The position numbers and the translations under genes were made by a program. Shown piece after piece: positions 29,353-38,437 of a stretch of DNA of 64,000 bases; the first letter of the stretch is position 1; each line of letters opens with the position of its first letter. Source of the stretch: Carboxylicivirga mesophila (GTDB lineage: Bacteria > Bacteroidota > Bacteroidia > Bacteroidales > Marinilabiliaceae); NCBI RefSeq assembly GCF_018271975.1, contig NZ_JAGUCN010000022.1, forward strand, positions 1-64,000, in the 5' to 3' direction. Below the pieces are notes generated by a model, which ran no database searches, had not been told where the DNA came from, and was given only the letters and a program-made list of their open reading frames with translations.

Positions 29353-32300
29353 ATGAAAGCAGTCGTTGGGAAGTGTTACACAGTTTTGCTTTTTGTATTA
29401 TTTTTTTTGAGCCATGCATCGCACGCTTATGAAATCAAACATCTTGGTGTTGAAGATGGCTTAAGTAATGGTTATGTCAATGACTTTGAAGTGGATTCAC
29501 TGGGTTATATGTGGATTGCTACATCAAATGGTCTGAACCGCCACTCCGGGTATGAAGTTCGCAACTATAGCTTTAATCAAAAGAAAAACAAATGGGGTAA
29601 CAGGGTTATTGAGCTCATCAATCATGAAGGTGAGCTTTTTGTAATAAGCACTGGCGGTAGTATTTATAAGTACCAATATGAATATGACGATTTTTTAACC
29701 CTTGGTGAAGCCTATGAACATGAGTTTATTTCTGCTTGTCTGGTAGATGACAACCTTATGGTTATTGGCATGCTCAATGGTTTGTTGGTGTTCGATATCA
29801 ATTCAAATCAATTTAGCGAAGTGATTTTTCCTGAGTTAACGTACAACCGTCACCTTAAAGTAAAAGATGGGAAGATTTATTTAGCTACATCGAAAGGTAT
29901 TCATATCTTCCATTTTAATAATGGACAACTTACAAAGAGTAAAGTCTATTTGGAGAAGATGGATATTATTCACTTTGATATTGATGAGAGCAATCAGCTT
30001 TGGGTAGGTACTGAAAATGATGGCTTGTTCATTATTGATGAGACGGACAAGTTACATCACCCGGATTTATTTAGATCGGCTGACAGGTATAATACCGTTA
30101 GAAGTATTGCCTTTAATAAACAAGGAGAGGCAGTTGTTGCTGTAGACAGGTTAGGTTTATTTATTATGGATAAATCACATAAGGTCAAACAGCAACTTGC
30201 GCATGATCCGGATAATACAAATAGCATTCGGCAAAATAGTATTCATGATATTTACATCGATGAGTTTAATACCTATTGGCTGGCCTCAGGAGAAACCGGG
30301 ATTGATATACTTTACAATAGTAATAAACCATTTAAGAATATAGCACACATTTTAAATGAGAAGAATAGTTTGCACAACAACAGTGTGCGCTCAATCTGTG
30401 AGGATAATTATGGTAATATTTGGTTTGGTACAGAAGATGGATTAAGTTGTTTGTCACCAAGCGGTGAATGGTCTACCTTTAATCGATTCAATCAGTTATC
30501 AGATATTCCGGTGTTGTCTATCTCAGGGTACCATAGGCATCTGTTGTTGGGAACATATGGTGAAGGAATCATTGAGTTTGATCCACTCAAAGGCTTATCA
30601 GATTCTAGGAAATTAATTGAAAAACCGCCTCATAAATTGGTATTTACCACTTTTGTTGACGATGATGAGGTCTGGATAGGGGGGACCGATGGCCCGGTTA
30701 TGTGTTTTGTTGGTGGTAGACTGCATCAAACCTATCCGGTCGGAAGTGCCAAGTATTTTGTCAAGGGAAAAGATGAGACCATATACGTTGGTGGCATGAA
30801 TGGTGTATTTGAGTTAAATAAGCGTAATGGTAGTCATCGAAGATTGACATATTCAACTGAAATAGCGAATAATGTACTTACTAATGTATATGGATTATTT
30901 TACGATGACAAACATAATTTGTGGATTGGCACTGATAAAGGTTTATTTGTCTATGATTTACAATCTAATGACGTTGAGCAATTAAATCCAGAAAGCAATA
31001 AGCAACTTGGAATCGTATACTCTTTGTTGGATGATAATTCCAATAATCTATGGCTGGCAGCCAGCACAGGGCTCTGGAAGCTCGACATGAATAAAAAACA
31101 CTTTAGGCATTACGATGTAAAGGATGGTATTGTAGCTAACGAATTTGGTTTTGGAGCATCTGCCAAATTGAAGAATGGAGAACTGGCATTTGGAGGTCCT
31201 GATGGAGCCGTTATTTTTCACCCCGATAGCGTGAGGGAATATAACAATAGGGGCAAACTACGAGTGTCGGAATTTTTAATTAACGGTTTAAGTCCTGACA
31301 CATTAACAGTATTGAAAGATGTGAATTATCTCGATGAGTTGGAGTTAAGCTATAATCAAAATTCACTGGCATTTACTTTTGAAGTGGTGGAATTGCATGG
31401 GCCGCGTAAAAGCAGTTTTGAGTGGCAGCTGGTAGGTTATGATGAGCAAGCGATTGTTTCATCGGATAAACGAAGAGCCAGCTATCGAAAAATTCGGCCT
31501 GGTACTTATCAATTGATTGTAAAGGCCATTTCTCCCGATGGTAAATACCTCGATTCGCAATACCGATTGGATATTAAGATTTTAAATCCATTATGGTTAA
31601 GGTGGTGGGCTTTTGTGGTTTATGTCTTCGTGATATTAGGTTTGTTAATACTTGTTATTATGACCAACCAGGCCAGGCAGAAACAACGCTTTAGTGATGA
31701 GAAAATACAGTTTTTTGTGAATGTGGCGCATGATATTCGTACGCCCATATCATTAATTCAGCTACTGGTTGAGCAGTTGCCGAAAGATGAGAAGAGTAAG
31801 GACGCCATTGAGTTAATTATGCGTAACGCCGGTAGTCTTAATGAATATGTTTCTCAGCTTCTGGAGTTCCAAAAAGCCGAACGTCAGAAGTTAAAACTAA
31901 AGGTGCAGAAGGTTGACTTGGGTAAACTACTTTACTCCATAAGTCGTGATTTTCAACCCCTACTGGAAAAACAATCAATGGATATCGAGGTGTCATCTCA
32001 TGAAGTCAACCTATGGGTCGACAAAGTAAAAATTAGTCGTGTGTTTAATAATCTAATATCCAATGCCATTAAGTACGGTGAAGAAGGTGGGCATATTAAG
32101 GTGAAAACCCATTTGTTAGATGGAAAGCTCAGGATTGATTTTATCGATAATGGATTAGGCGTGCCCGAAAAGCAGCAGAAGCAGATTTTTTCCAGGTTCT
32201 CACGTGGTGAAAACGTACGCTTAAAAGGTATAGCCGGTACAGGCATCGGTTTAATGCTGGCCAAGCGCATTGTTGAGTTGCACCATGGAACGATTTGTCT

Positions 32301-33186
32301 GGAAAGTAAAGAAAACATAGGGTCCACATTTTCAGTTGAACTGCCCATGGGTTCGCAGCATTTTGTTAGTGATGAAATCATGCTGGAAGAGAGCCATGTT
32401 GATGAAGGACAGAAAGTAGCTGATATCATTGGTGAGAATAAACTCGTATTGCTGGTGGAAGATAACGATGATTTAAGGGCAACCATCAAATCGGAGTTGG
32501 CTAAGAACTATCGGATTATTGAGGCACCCAACGGAAAAGAGGGCTTGGTGTTAGCGGTTGAGAAAAATCCTGATCTCATCATTACCGATGTGATGATGCC
32601 ACAAATGAATGGCAAAGAATTGTGCCAGGTGATAAAAAGTAATTTTAAAACAAGTCATATCCCTGTGGTGATGATTACGGCCTTAATTGGTGTTGACGAT
32701 AAGGTGGAGGGATTGGAAGTGGGTGCCGATGCCTACGTGGAGAAGCCCTTTAGCATTGAAGTGTTAAAAGCCACCATTAATAACCTGTTGCGTACACGGC
32801 AGGCCCTCGGGCAGGTTGAGCAGTCTGGTGAAGAAAAGAAAGCAACGCATGCGTCACCCGATGAAGAGTTCTTGTCCAATGCGGTTCAGCTCATCAAAGA
32901 GAATATGACGGACCGTGATTTTACCATTGATGTGCTTTGTGAGCAATTGGGCTTAAGTCGTTCAAACCTCTTTCGCAAGTTAAAAGGCTTAACCGGTATG
33001 ACACCATCTGACCTGATGATTAAGATCAAACTTAACCATGCCGTAGAGTTGTTTAAATCGGGTAAGAATATGCGCATTGCTGATATTGCCTACGAATCGG
33101 GCTTTCATGATCCCAAATATTTTAGCACGGTTTTCAAAAAATTCCATGGTAAAACACCCAAAGAGTTTATGGAAAGTCAGGGTTGA
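29353..33186 (+). CDS. hybrid two-component system sensor/regulator (HTCS)
   Basis: A 1277-residue single-protein signalling system. Signal peptide about 1-25. Two propeller domains of Reg_prop blades fill the periplasmic part (about 30-640; motifs such as YMWIATSNGLNRH, GNIWFGTEDGLS and NLWIGTDKGLFVYD). A Y_Y_Y domain follows (about 660-735, ending RPGTYQLIVKA), then a transmembrane helix (about 750-770). The kinase has phospho-acceptor His793 in NVAHDIRTPISL, N-box NNLISNAIKYG and G-boxes DNGLGVPE and GTGIGLMLAKR. The receiver has phospho-acceptor Asp1079 in IITDVMMPQMNG and Lys in YVEKPF. It ends in an AraC-type HTH (about 1180-1277). All catalytic residues are present. It sits between the two loci and probably senses a degradation product in the periplasm and activates SusCD transcription. 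Confidence 0.95.
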   Translation: MKAVVGKCYTVLLFVLFFLSHASHAYEIKHLGVEDGLSNGYVNDFEVDSLGYMWIATSNGLNRHSGYEVRNYSFNQKKNKWGNRVIELINHEGELFVISTGGSIYKYQYEYDDFLTLGEAYEHEFISACLVDDNLMVIGMLNGLLVFDINSNQFSEVIFPELTYNRHLKVKDGKIYLATSKGIHIFHFNNGQLTKSKVYLEKMDIIHFDIDESNQLWVGTENDGLFIIDETDKLHHPDLFRSADRYNTVRSIAFNKQGEAVVAVDRLGLFIMDKSHKVKQQLAHDPDNTNSIRQNSIHDIYIDEFNTYWLASGETGIDILYNSNKPFKNIAHILNEKNSLHNNSVRSICEDNYGNIWFGTEDGLSCLSPSGEWSTFNRFNQLSDIPVLSISGYHRHLLLGTYGEGIIEFDPLKGLSDSRKLIEKPPHKLVFTTFVDDDEVWIGGTDGPVMCFVGGRLHQTYPVGSAKYFVKGKDETIYVGGMNGVFELNKRNGSHRRLTYSTEIANNVLTNVYGLFYDDKHNLWIGTDKGLFVYDLQSNDVEQLNPESNKQLGIVYSLLDDNSNNLWLAASTGLWKLDMNKKHFRHYDVKDGIVANEFGFGASAKLKNGELAFGGPDGAVIFHPDSVREYNNRGKLRVSEFLINGLSPDTLTVLKDVNYLDELELSYNQNSLAFTFEVVELHGPRKSSFEWQLVGYDEQAIVSSDKRRASYRKIRPGTYQLIVKAISPDGKYLDSQYRLDIKILNPLWLRWWAFVVYVFVILGLLILVIMTNQARQKQRFSDEKIQFFVNVAHDIRTPISLIQLLVEQLPKDEKSKDAIELIMRNAGSLNEYVSQLLEFQKAERQKLKLKVQKVDLGKLLYSISRDFQPLLEKQSMDIEVSSHEVNLWVDKVKISRVFNNLISNAIKYGEEGGHIKVKTHLLDGKLRIDFIDNGLGVPEKQQKQIFSRFSRGENVRLKGIAGTGIGLMLAKRIVELHHGTICLESKENIGSTFSVELPMGSQHFVSDEIMLEESHVDEGQKVADIIGENKLVLLVEDNDDLRATIKSELAKNYRIIEAPNGKEGLVLAVEKNPDLIITDVMMPQMNGKELCQVIKSNFKTSHIPVVMITALIGVDDKVEGLEVGADAYVEKPFSIEVLKATINNLLRTRQALGQVEQSGEEKKATHASPDEEFLSNAVQLIKENMTDRDFTIDVLCEQLGLSRSNLFRKLKGLTGMTPSDLMIKIKLNHAVELFKSGKNMRIADIAYESGFHDPKYFSTVFKKFHGKTPKEFMESQG

Positions 33187-33526
33187 TAGTCAACTACTGA
33201 AGTTTAAAATATGAATGCGGAGGACTTTTGTTTTATCCGCATTTTTTATGAGTCTATATTTTGTGTAAAAAGGATATTAGTGGATAACAAACTTAATGTT
33301 ACATGTATAATTTATAGCATGTTTAAATTTGATAAGTGCAAGTGAATTAGTGTCTTATCTTGCTCGGTTGGAGATTCAACCTATCTGCACAGCATTCAAA
33401 CCCTTGTTTTCTTATTGTTTTTCATATTGCAATCGTGAAAGTACATCATCGCGTAATCAATGGATGAATGTGAATATGTACTTCTAAAAATGAAATTGTC
33501 AATAACTATAAAGAAAAACGAGTAAT
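33187..33526. other. intergenic region ahead of locus B
   Basis: Contains the HTCS terminator; the remaining ~280 bases are AT-rich, without a gene. It is the natural place for the HTCS-responsive promoter of the locus B operon, but no exact consensus element or direct repeat was found by eye. Confidence 0.5.
33214..33247 (+). terminator. rho-independent terminator after HTCS
   Basis: 8-bp stem AATGCGGA / TCCGCATT with a T-run, 28 bases after the HTCS stop. Confidence 0.8.
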
Positions 33527-34780
33527 ATGAAGATTATCTATTTTGTCATCGCGTTGGTCATACTGGTGAGTGCCTGGGCATTGGCCGGACAAAAAAAAGA
33601 TGACGTTTCTCAAAAAGTGATTAACGATTATAATTATATGATCGGCACACAAACAGTTGGGTCGAAATACAAATTCACCGAAGAATCCATGTTGGTGGAA
33701 ACGGCACGACAGATAAAAGACATGGGCTCCAACTTGCTTAAGTTCTCGATGCATCCTCGTTATTGTACTGAGAATTATGGTTTACCCGAGAATAAAGAGA
33801 TCACTTCTTTAACAAAACTGGCACAGCTGGAGCCATCGGTTAAAGAAGTGTTGAACATGGATTTTAAATATTACCACATTTGGGTGTATGGCTTTTCGCA
33901 ATATTTACCCGAACCTGTTGGGCAGAAAAACGACACCACGCAAGTTAAGTTCATTGGTGGCTATGAAGATTGCTATGCTGAGGCATTGTATGATGAATTA
34001 TACGATTTAACAACATACATGCTGAAGGAGTTTAACAACTCCGGTAAGGTATTTTACCTGGGTAACTGGGAAGGTGACTGGCACTTGCGTTGGGACTACG
34101 ACCGTACAAAGCCAGCAGATGAAGCTACCTTGGAAGGTATCAAAAAGTGGTTTAAAATACGTCAAAAAGCCATTGATGATGCCAAGCGTGATACGGAATA
34201 CCAAAATGTAGAAATATACCATTACATGGAGGTGAATTTGGTTCAACGTGGCATCGATTTGAATGATAAAGTGCTTACCAACTCTGTGTTAAAAGAGGTC
34301 AATCCTGATTATGTATCCTATTCAACTTACGATGTAACCAACCCGCCTAAAACAGAAGCTGAGTTGAACACGAAGCTTAAAACAGCTTTGGATTACATTG
34401 AATCGTATTTGCCTGCAAAAGAAGGACTCCCTGAAGGTAAGCGAGTTTGGATAGGCGAATATGGCAGCCCATTTATGAGTCATGGCGAAGATGTGCAGGA
34501 TGAGCGTGCTAAATGGGTGATTAAAGCAGGCTTAGAGTGGGAGTCTCCATTTATTTTGTTCTGGGAAATGTATAACAACGAAATAAAGAAGGAAACTGGC
34601 GAACAAGTGGGCTACTGGATGATTGATGACGAGGGTAAGAAACAGCAAATTTGGTACACTCATAATAAGTTCTATAAAGAAAGTCAGCGATTTGTCAAAA
34701 GGTATTATAAAGAGCATAACCATGTACCATCCTTGGCAATATTTAAGGAAGCGGCTTTGAATTTTAATGCATTAAAATAG
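33527..34780 (+). CDS. predicted clan GH-A-like TIM-barrel protein, paralog 1
   Basis: I do not recognise an established family. It has 417 residues with an N-terminal signal (about 1-21). The barrel seems to start at YMIGTQTVGSKYKF and MGSNLLKFS. Three acidic motifs are shared with the next two genes: Glu182 in GNWEGDW, Glu235 in HYMEVNL and Glu311 in WIGEYGS, followed by FILFWEMYNNE. A Glu after Asn-x near strand 4 and a GE(Y/F) motif near strand 7 about 129 residues later is the spacing of clan GH-A retaining glycosidases (family 5, 10, 26 and relatives). The last motif looks like the strand-8 Trp. A secreted glycosidase is therefore inferred. It is the first gene of the locus B operon, 6 bases from paralog 2. 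Confidence 0.6.
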   Translation: MKIIYFVIALVILVSAWALAGQKKDDVSQKVINDYNYMIGTQTVGSKYKFTEESMLVETARQIKDMGSNLLKFSMHPRYCTENYGLPENKEITSLTKLAQLEPSVKEVLNMDFKYYHIWVYGFSQYLPEPVGQKNDTTQVKFIGGYEDCYAEALYDELYDLTTYMLKEFNNSGKVFYLGNWEGDWHLRWDYDRTKPADEATLEGIKKWFKIRQKAIDDAKRDTEYQNVEIYHYMEVNLVQRGIDLNDKVLTNSVLKEVNPDYVSYSTYDVTNPPKTEAELNTKLKTALDYIESYLPAKEGLPEGKRVWIGEYGSPFMSHGEDVQDERAKWVIKAGLEWESPFILFWEMYNNEIKKETGEQVGYWMIDDEGKKQQIWYTHNKFYKESQRFVKRYYKEHNHVPSLAIFKEAALNFNALK

Positions 34781-34786
34781 AGAACG

Positions 34787-35995
34787 ATGAGAGCTTTAAA
34801 CATCTTATTAGTTGTCATAGTTATATTGGGCCAGCTTAAGGCCCAAACAGTAGATGGAGAGATATTTGATAAAGCGCCTGAACTGGAAGACTATAACTTT
34901 GTTTGCGGAACTCAAGCCATTGGTGCTAACTATAAGTTTACCAAAGAATCGTTTATTGTTGAGCAGGCCAAACATATTCAAGGTATGGGCTCCAATATCC
35001 TGAAGATTTCAATGGGTAAAAATTATGCCAAATCTTACGGCATGAAACCGGCTTCAGGTATTAAAACAACACTAGATTTAATTAAGAAGAAAGAAGACTA
35101 CCAGAAGGTCATGGATATGGATTTTAAATACATATTCGCCTGGGTTCATACGTTTACAGAAGCCAAATGGCAGGATGGCTTAACTTCAGAGGAGAAGTTG
35201 ATGCTATATCGGGAGATGTATGAACTGACAGAGTATGTATTGAAAACCTACAGTGGGTCCGGCAAAACCTTTTTGTTTGGGAACTGGGAGGGCGATTGGT
35301 TGCTACACGGTTTGGGTAAACGAGACAATATTCCGTCCGATGAGAAGGTTCAAGGTATGATTGACTGGTTCAATATTCGTCAGATTGCAGTGGATGATGC
35401 TAAAAGGAATACACCTCATGAAGAGGTTGAGGTTTGGCACTATATTGAACTTAACCTTGTGACTAAAGGTCTAGAAGGTAAAAAATGCATTGTCAATAGT
35501 GTGCTACCACATACAAACCCTGATTTGGTGTCCTACTCCAGCTACGAAATCATCAAGAAGAAGCCAACCTACTTAGAGTTAAAGAAAGCCGTAGGCGAAG
35601 CTATGGACTACATTGAGAGTAAGTTAGCTGAGAAAGATGGGGTCCCTTTTAAACGTCGTGTATATATTGGCGAGTATGGCTATCAAACCAATGCCAATCA
35701 GGATGATGCTAAACAGCTCTTTCTGACTAAACGAATGATGAGAGTGAGTCTGGATTTGAATTTGCCTTTTGCATTGCATTGGGAGATGTACAATAATGAA
35801 TACACAAACGCAGGAGTGTCCAAGGGGATGTCGATGATTAGTGAAGAAGGTAAAAAGAAGCCGGTTTATTATCTGCATCAGAATTTCTATTCAGAGATGA
35901 ATGAGTTCTTGAAAACCTATAAAAATGAGCACAAAGTTTATCCAGAATATGAGGTCTTCAAAAAGAAAGGGATCGAAGTATTAGGTAAGCTCTAA
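34787..35995 (+). CDS. predicted clan GH-A-like TIM-barrel protein, paralog 2
   Basis: A 402-residue secreted protein (signal cleaved near LKAQ, residue 20), closely related over its whole length to the preceding product: GTQAIGANYKFTKESF, MGSNILKIS, Glu168 in GNWEGDW, Glu221 in HYIELNL, Glu296 in YIGEYGY and FALHWEMYNNE. It is slightly shorter and lacks the insertion after the IWVYGF segment of paralog 1. Retention of all three acidic motifs argues that it is active, not a decayed copy. Tandem divergence suggests different subsites or substituent patterns on the same glycan. No other family assignment is supported. Confidence 0.6.
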   Translation: MRALNILLVVIVILGQLKAQTVDGEIFDKAPELEDYNFVCGTQAIGANYKFTKESFIVEQAKHIQGMGSNILKISMGKNYAKSYGMKPASGIKTTLDLIKKKEDYQKVMDMDFKYIFAWVHTFTEAKWQDGLTSEEKLMLYREMYELTEYVLKTYSGSGKTFLFGNWEGDWLLHGLGKRDNIPSDEKVQGMIDWFNIRQIAVDDAKRNTPHEEVEVWHYIELNLVTKGLEGKKCIVNSVLPHTNPDLVSYSSYEIIKKKPTYLELKKAVGEAMDYIESKLAEKDGVPFKRRVYIGEYGYQTNANQDDAKQLFLTKRMMRVSLDLNLPFALHWEMYNNEYTNAGVSKGMSMISEEGKKKPVYYLHQNFYSEMNEFLKTYKNEHKVYPEYEVFKKKGIEVLGKL

Positions 35996-36009
35996 ACTGT
36001 AGATAGGTT

Positions 36010-38421
36010 ATGAAGAAAATTCTATACATAATAATAGGTTTATTCTACGCTGTGAATATTAGTGCGCAGATTGATTTTTCCGGGGCTATATACTCTGTTA
36101 AAAGTGGCAATTGGTCCGACCCGGGCCTTTGGTCAGGTGGTTTTGTTCCGGGACCTGATGATGATGTGCGAATTGAAAATAATCATTCAGTATACATCGA
36201 TGTACAGGGAAGCGTATCGGGAGAACGCATTGTACTATGCCGACATCTGAAAGTTAATCAGTCGGCAAGTTTAAGCATGGGGCATGATACCGATAATTTT
36301 GCCAAAGACCTGGTGATTAACGGTAGTATTGAGTGTCAAGGCACATTCTCATCTGGTCGAGTGCAGCCCGGTAGTTCGGGCGATGGTTCGTTATACAAAT
36401 ATAATAGTCGCATTTTCATGAATCTGCAGGATGTCACAACTTACATAACCGGTAAGGGTTATTTTCATCCGGGCACATTAAGTATGTTTAGTGATAGTGG
36501 CGAAAAAAATGTGTTGATTGATTTGTATAATCTGGTATGCGATGAAAACCTCGTTGTGAAGTCAAATAACAGGGTAATAGTAACCACCGAACGTTATTCG
36601 TATATCTATGTAAAAGGTACTCTTGGTTTAACAGGCAGTACCTATCAATGGAGCTCAGCAACAGCTAAAGCCAATTTAATTGTAAATGGTTTAATAGTCT
36701 GTAACGATATCAGTTTGTTTACTAAAAATCCAAGTAATGGAGAGAGCTCGTCCATCACCATTAATGATGGAGGCAGTATCTATACACTAATGATTAATAA
36801 TGGTAATTTAAATAAGAAGTCGGAAGCCGCTGGCTTTACGCTTTCAATTGCGCAAAGCGGTTTATTGCGTTTAGGAGAAGGTATTAATTTTACCAATCTC
36901 ACATTGGATAACCCCAATTTTAGCCTGGTAAATAATGGTGAGGTTCGTGTACATTATCGCGAAACCTTAACACCGCCTTCAGAGATTGTTAATCAGGTTA
37001 ATCAGTACAAGCCATCGGTGAATAATGAGAAGGAAGCACTTCGTGATATATTTGGAGCTTCGCACATAGCTGGGTGGTATCACTTTACCGATAAACCGTT
37101 TATGACCGAAGGCTTGGACTACTATCAAGAGTTTGGTTCAACAGCCATTAAAACAACTTTGTCGGCAATTAACGGAAAGATGAGTTCGGCCTATCCGTTC
37201 AATCATACCTGGAGTAATGTAAATAGGGTGGTGGAATTATTGGATGTGCCGGAGATACAGGATTTATACAGTCGCTCTAATATCAAAACTCATACCTTTT
37301 GGGTGACTTCAAAAAATAAGGGAGATTATAAAGATGGACCCGATTTTCAGCATGCTTCTTATGTGAATGAAGAGCAGCAGTGGTACGAATTAACGGTAAA
37401 ACTGCTCGAAACCTATGGACATCTGGATAAGACTTTCGTTTACCAAAACTGGGAAGGTGACTGGATGTTACGTGGTCAAGGTGTTTTATGGGAGAAAGAT
37501 CCAGCACTGATACCAGATGATGTAGAATGGCAAATTGCAGGTATGGCACGTATGTTCAGGGCTCGTCAAAGAGGCACGGAAAGAGCACGAAAGGAATTTC
37601 CGGATGCCACGACAAGGGTAATGCATGGGATAGAGCTCAATAAGTTATGGATGCAAAAAGATGGGCAGAGATTAACCATGATGGATAATAACACCCCTTG
37701 TCTGGCAGCGGATGTGATACCGCATTGCCGCATTGACCTGGCCTCCTGGTCGGCCTACGATGGCGGATGGGAAAATAACGACTATCCATTTCCATCAGCC
37801 ATGTGGACAGGGCTGGAGATGATTAATTACTTCACCACTTCAACAGGTGAGTATGGCGATCTGTCTGTTCAGATTGGTGAATTTGCCATCAACGAAAATG
37901 CTCCCTATTCGAGTCATAGTCGCTCACAAATTCGTACTAAATATGATAAGTTGTGTGGTTTGGCATTAGCTATGGATTTACCATATTTCTACTTGTGGAA
38001 CTTATACTGCTCTGGTCAACAAGGTGCACCCGATGGATTTACCTGGGAAAAGGGTGTGGAATATGAAACTTCATTTTTATATGAATGGATGGATGGGAAA
38101 TGGTTGATTGAACCGGATGGCACCTGGGGGCATGCAGCAGAATTCCTGATGGAACAGTTTGATACAACAACAAACGTAACTAATTTTGAAACGGAAAGAT
38201 TATCCTATAAAATGACTCCTAACCCGGTAAGTGACTATGCAAAGGTGAAAGGGCTTAGAAATGCCCGGCTGAGCATCTACACACTTAGGGGACAATTACT
38301 AAAATCGTATAATAACTATAGCAGTGAACTTCTTGACATGAGTCAATTGCCAACAGGTACTTATGTGCTAATGATTAATGATGGGCTACAGTCGATTGCT
38401 TTAAAATTTATAAAACAGTAA
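36010..38421 (+). CDS. G8-like/beta-helix domain fused to GH-A-like barrel, T9SS-exported (paralog 3)
   Basis: An 803-residue fusion. Signal peptide about 1-19. Residues ~27-310 begin with a G8-like pattern (SGNWSDPGLWSGGFVPG, then DVRIENNHSVYIDV) and continue as repetitive short strands like a right-handed beta-helix. The barrel (about 340-700) is homologous to the two preceding proteins: Glu482 in QNWEGDW, Glu542 in GIELNKL, Glu624 in QIGEFAI, then FYLWNLYCSG. Here the strand-8 WEMYNNE of the paralogs is changed to WNLY. The C-terminus (about 735-803, MTPNPVSDYAKVKG on) is a T9SS sorting domain. This paralog should be released or anchored outside the cell, while paralogs 1 and 2 have plain signal peptides. 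Function inferred as for the paralogs. Confidence 0.6.
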   Translation: MKKILYIIIGLFYAVNISAQIDFSGAIYSVKSGNWSDPGLWSGGFVPGPDDDVRIENNHSVYIDVQGSVSGERIVLCRHLKVNQSASLSMGHDTDNFAKDLVINGSIECQGTFSSGRVQPGSSGDGSLYKYNSRIFMNLQDVTTYITGKGYFHPGTLSMFSDSGEKNVLIDLYNLVCDENLVVKSNNRVIVTTERYSYIYVKGTLGLTGSTYQWSSATAKANLIVNGLIVCNDISLFTKNPSNGESSSITINDGGSIYTLMINNGNLNKKSEAAGFTLSIAQSGLLRLGEGINFTNLTLDNPNFSLVNNGEVRVHYRETLTPPSEIVNQVNQYKPSVNNEKEALRDIFGASHIAGWYHFTDKPFMTEGLDYYQEFGSTAIKTTLSAINGKMSSAYPFNHTWSNVNRVVELLDVPEIQDLYSRSNIKTHTFWVTSKNKGDYKDGPDFQHASYVNEEQQWYELTVKLLETYGHLDKTFVYQNWEGDWMLRGQGVLWEKDPALIPDDVEWQIAGMARMFRARQRGTERARKEFPDATTRVMHGIELNKLWMQKDGQRLTMMDNNTPCLAADVIPHCRIDLASWSAYDGGWENNDYPFPSAMWTGLEMINYFTTSTGEYGDLSVQIGEFAINENAPYSSHSRSQIRTKYDKLCGLALAMDLPYFYLWNLYCSGQQGAPDGFTWEKGVEYETSFLYEWMDGKWLIEPDGTWGHAAEFLMEQFDTTTNVTNFETERLSYKMTPNPVSDYAKVKGLRNARLSIYTLRGQLLKSYNNYSSELLDMSQLPTGTYVLMINDGLQSIALKFIKQ

Positions 38422-38437
38422 CTAAAAACATAATCTG

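Noticed and set aside
31998-32489. 163-codon minus-strand frame inside HTCS
   Set aside because: Shadow of the kinase/receiver coding sequence; Ser/Pro-rich composition typical of antisense frames.
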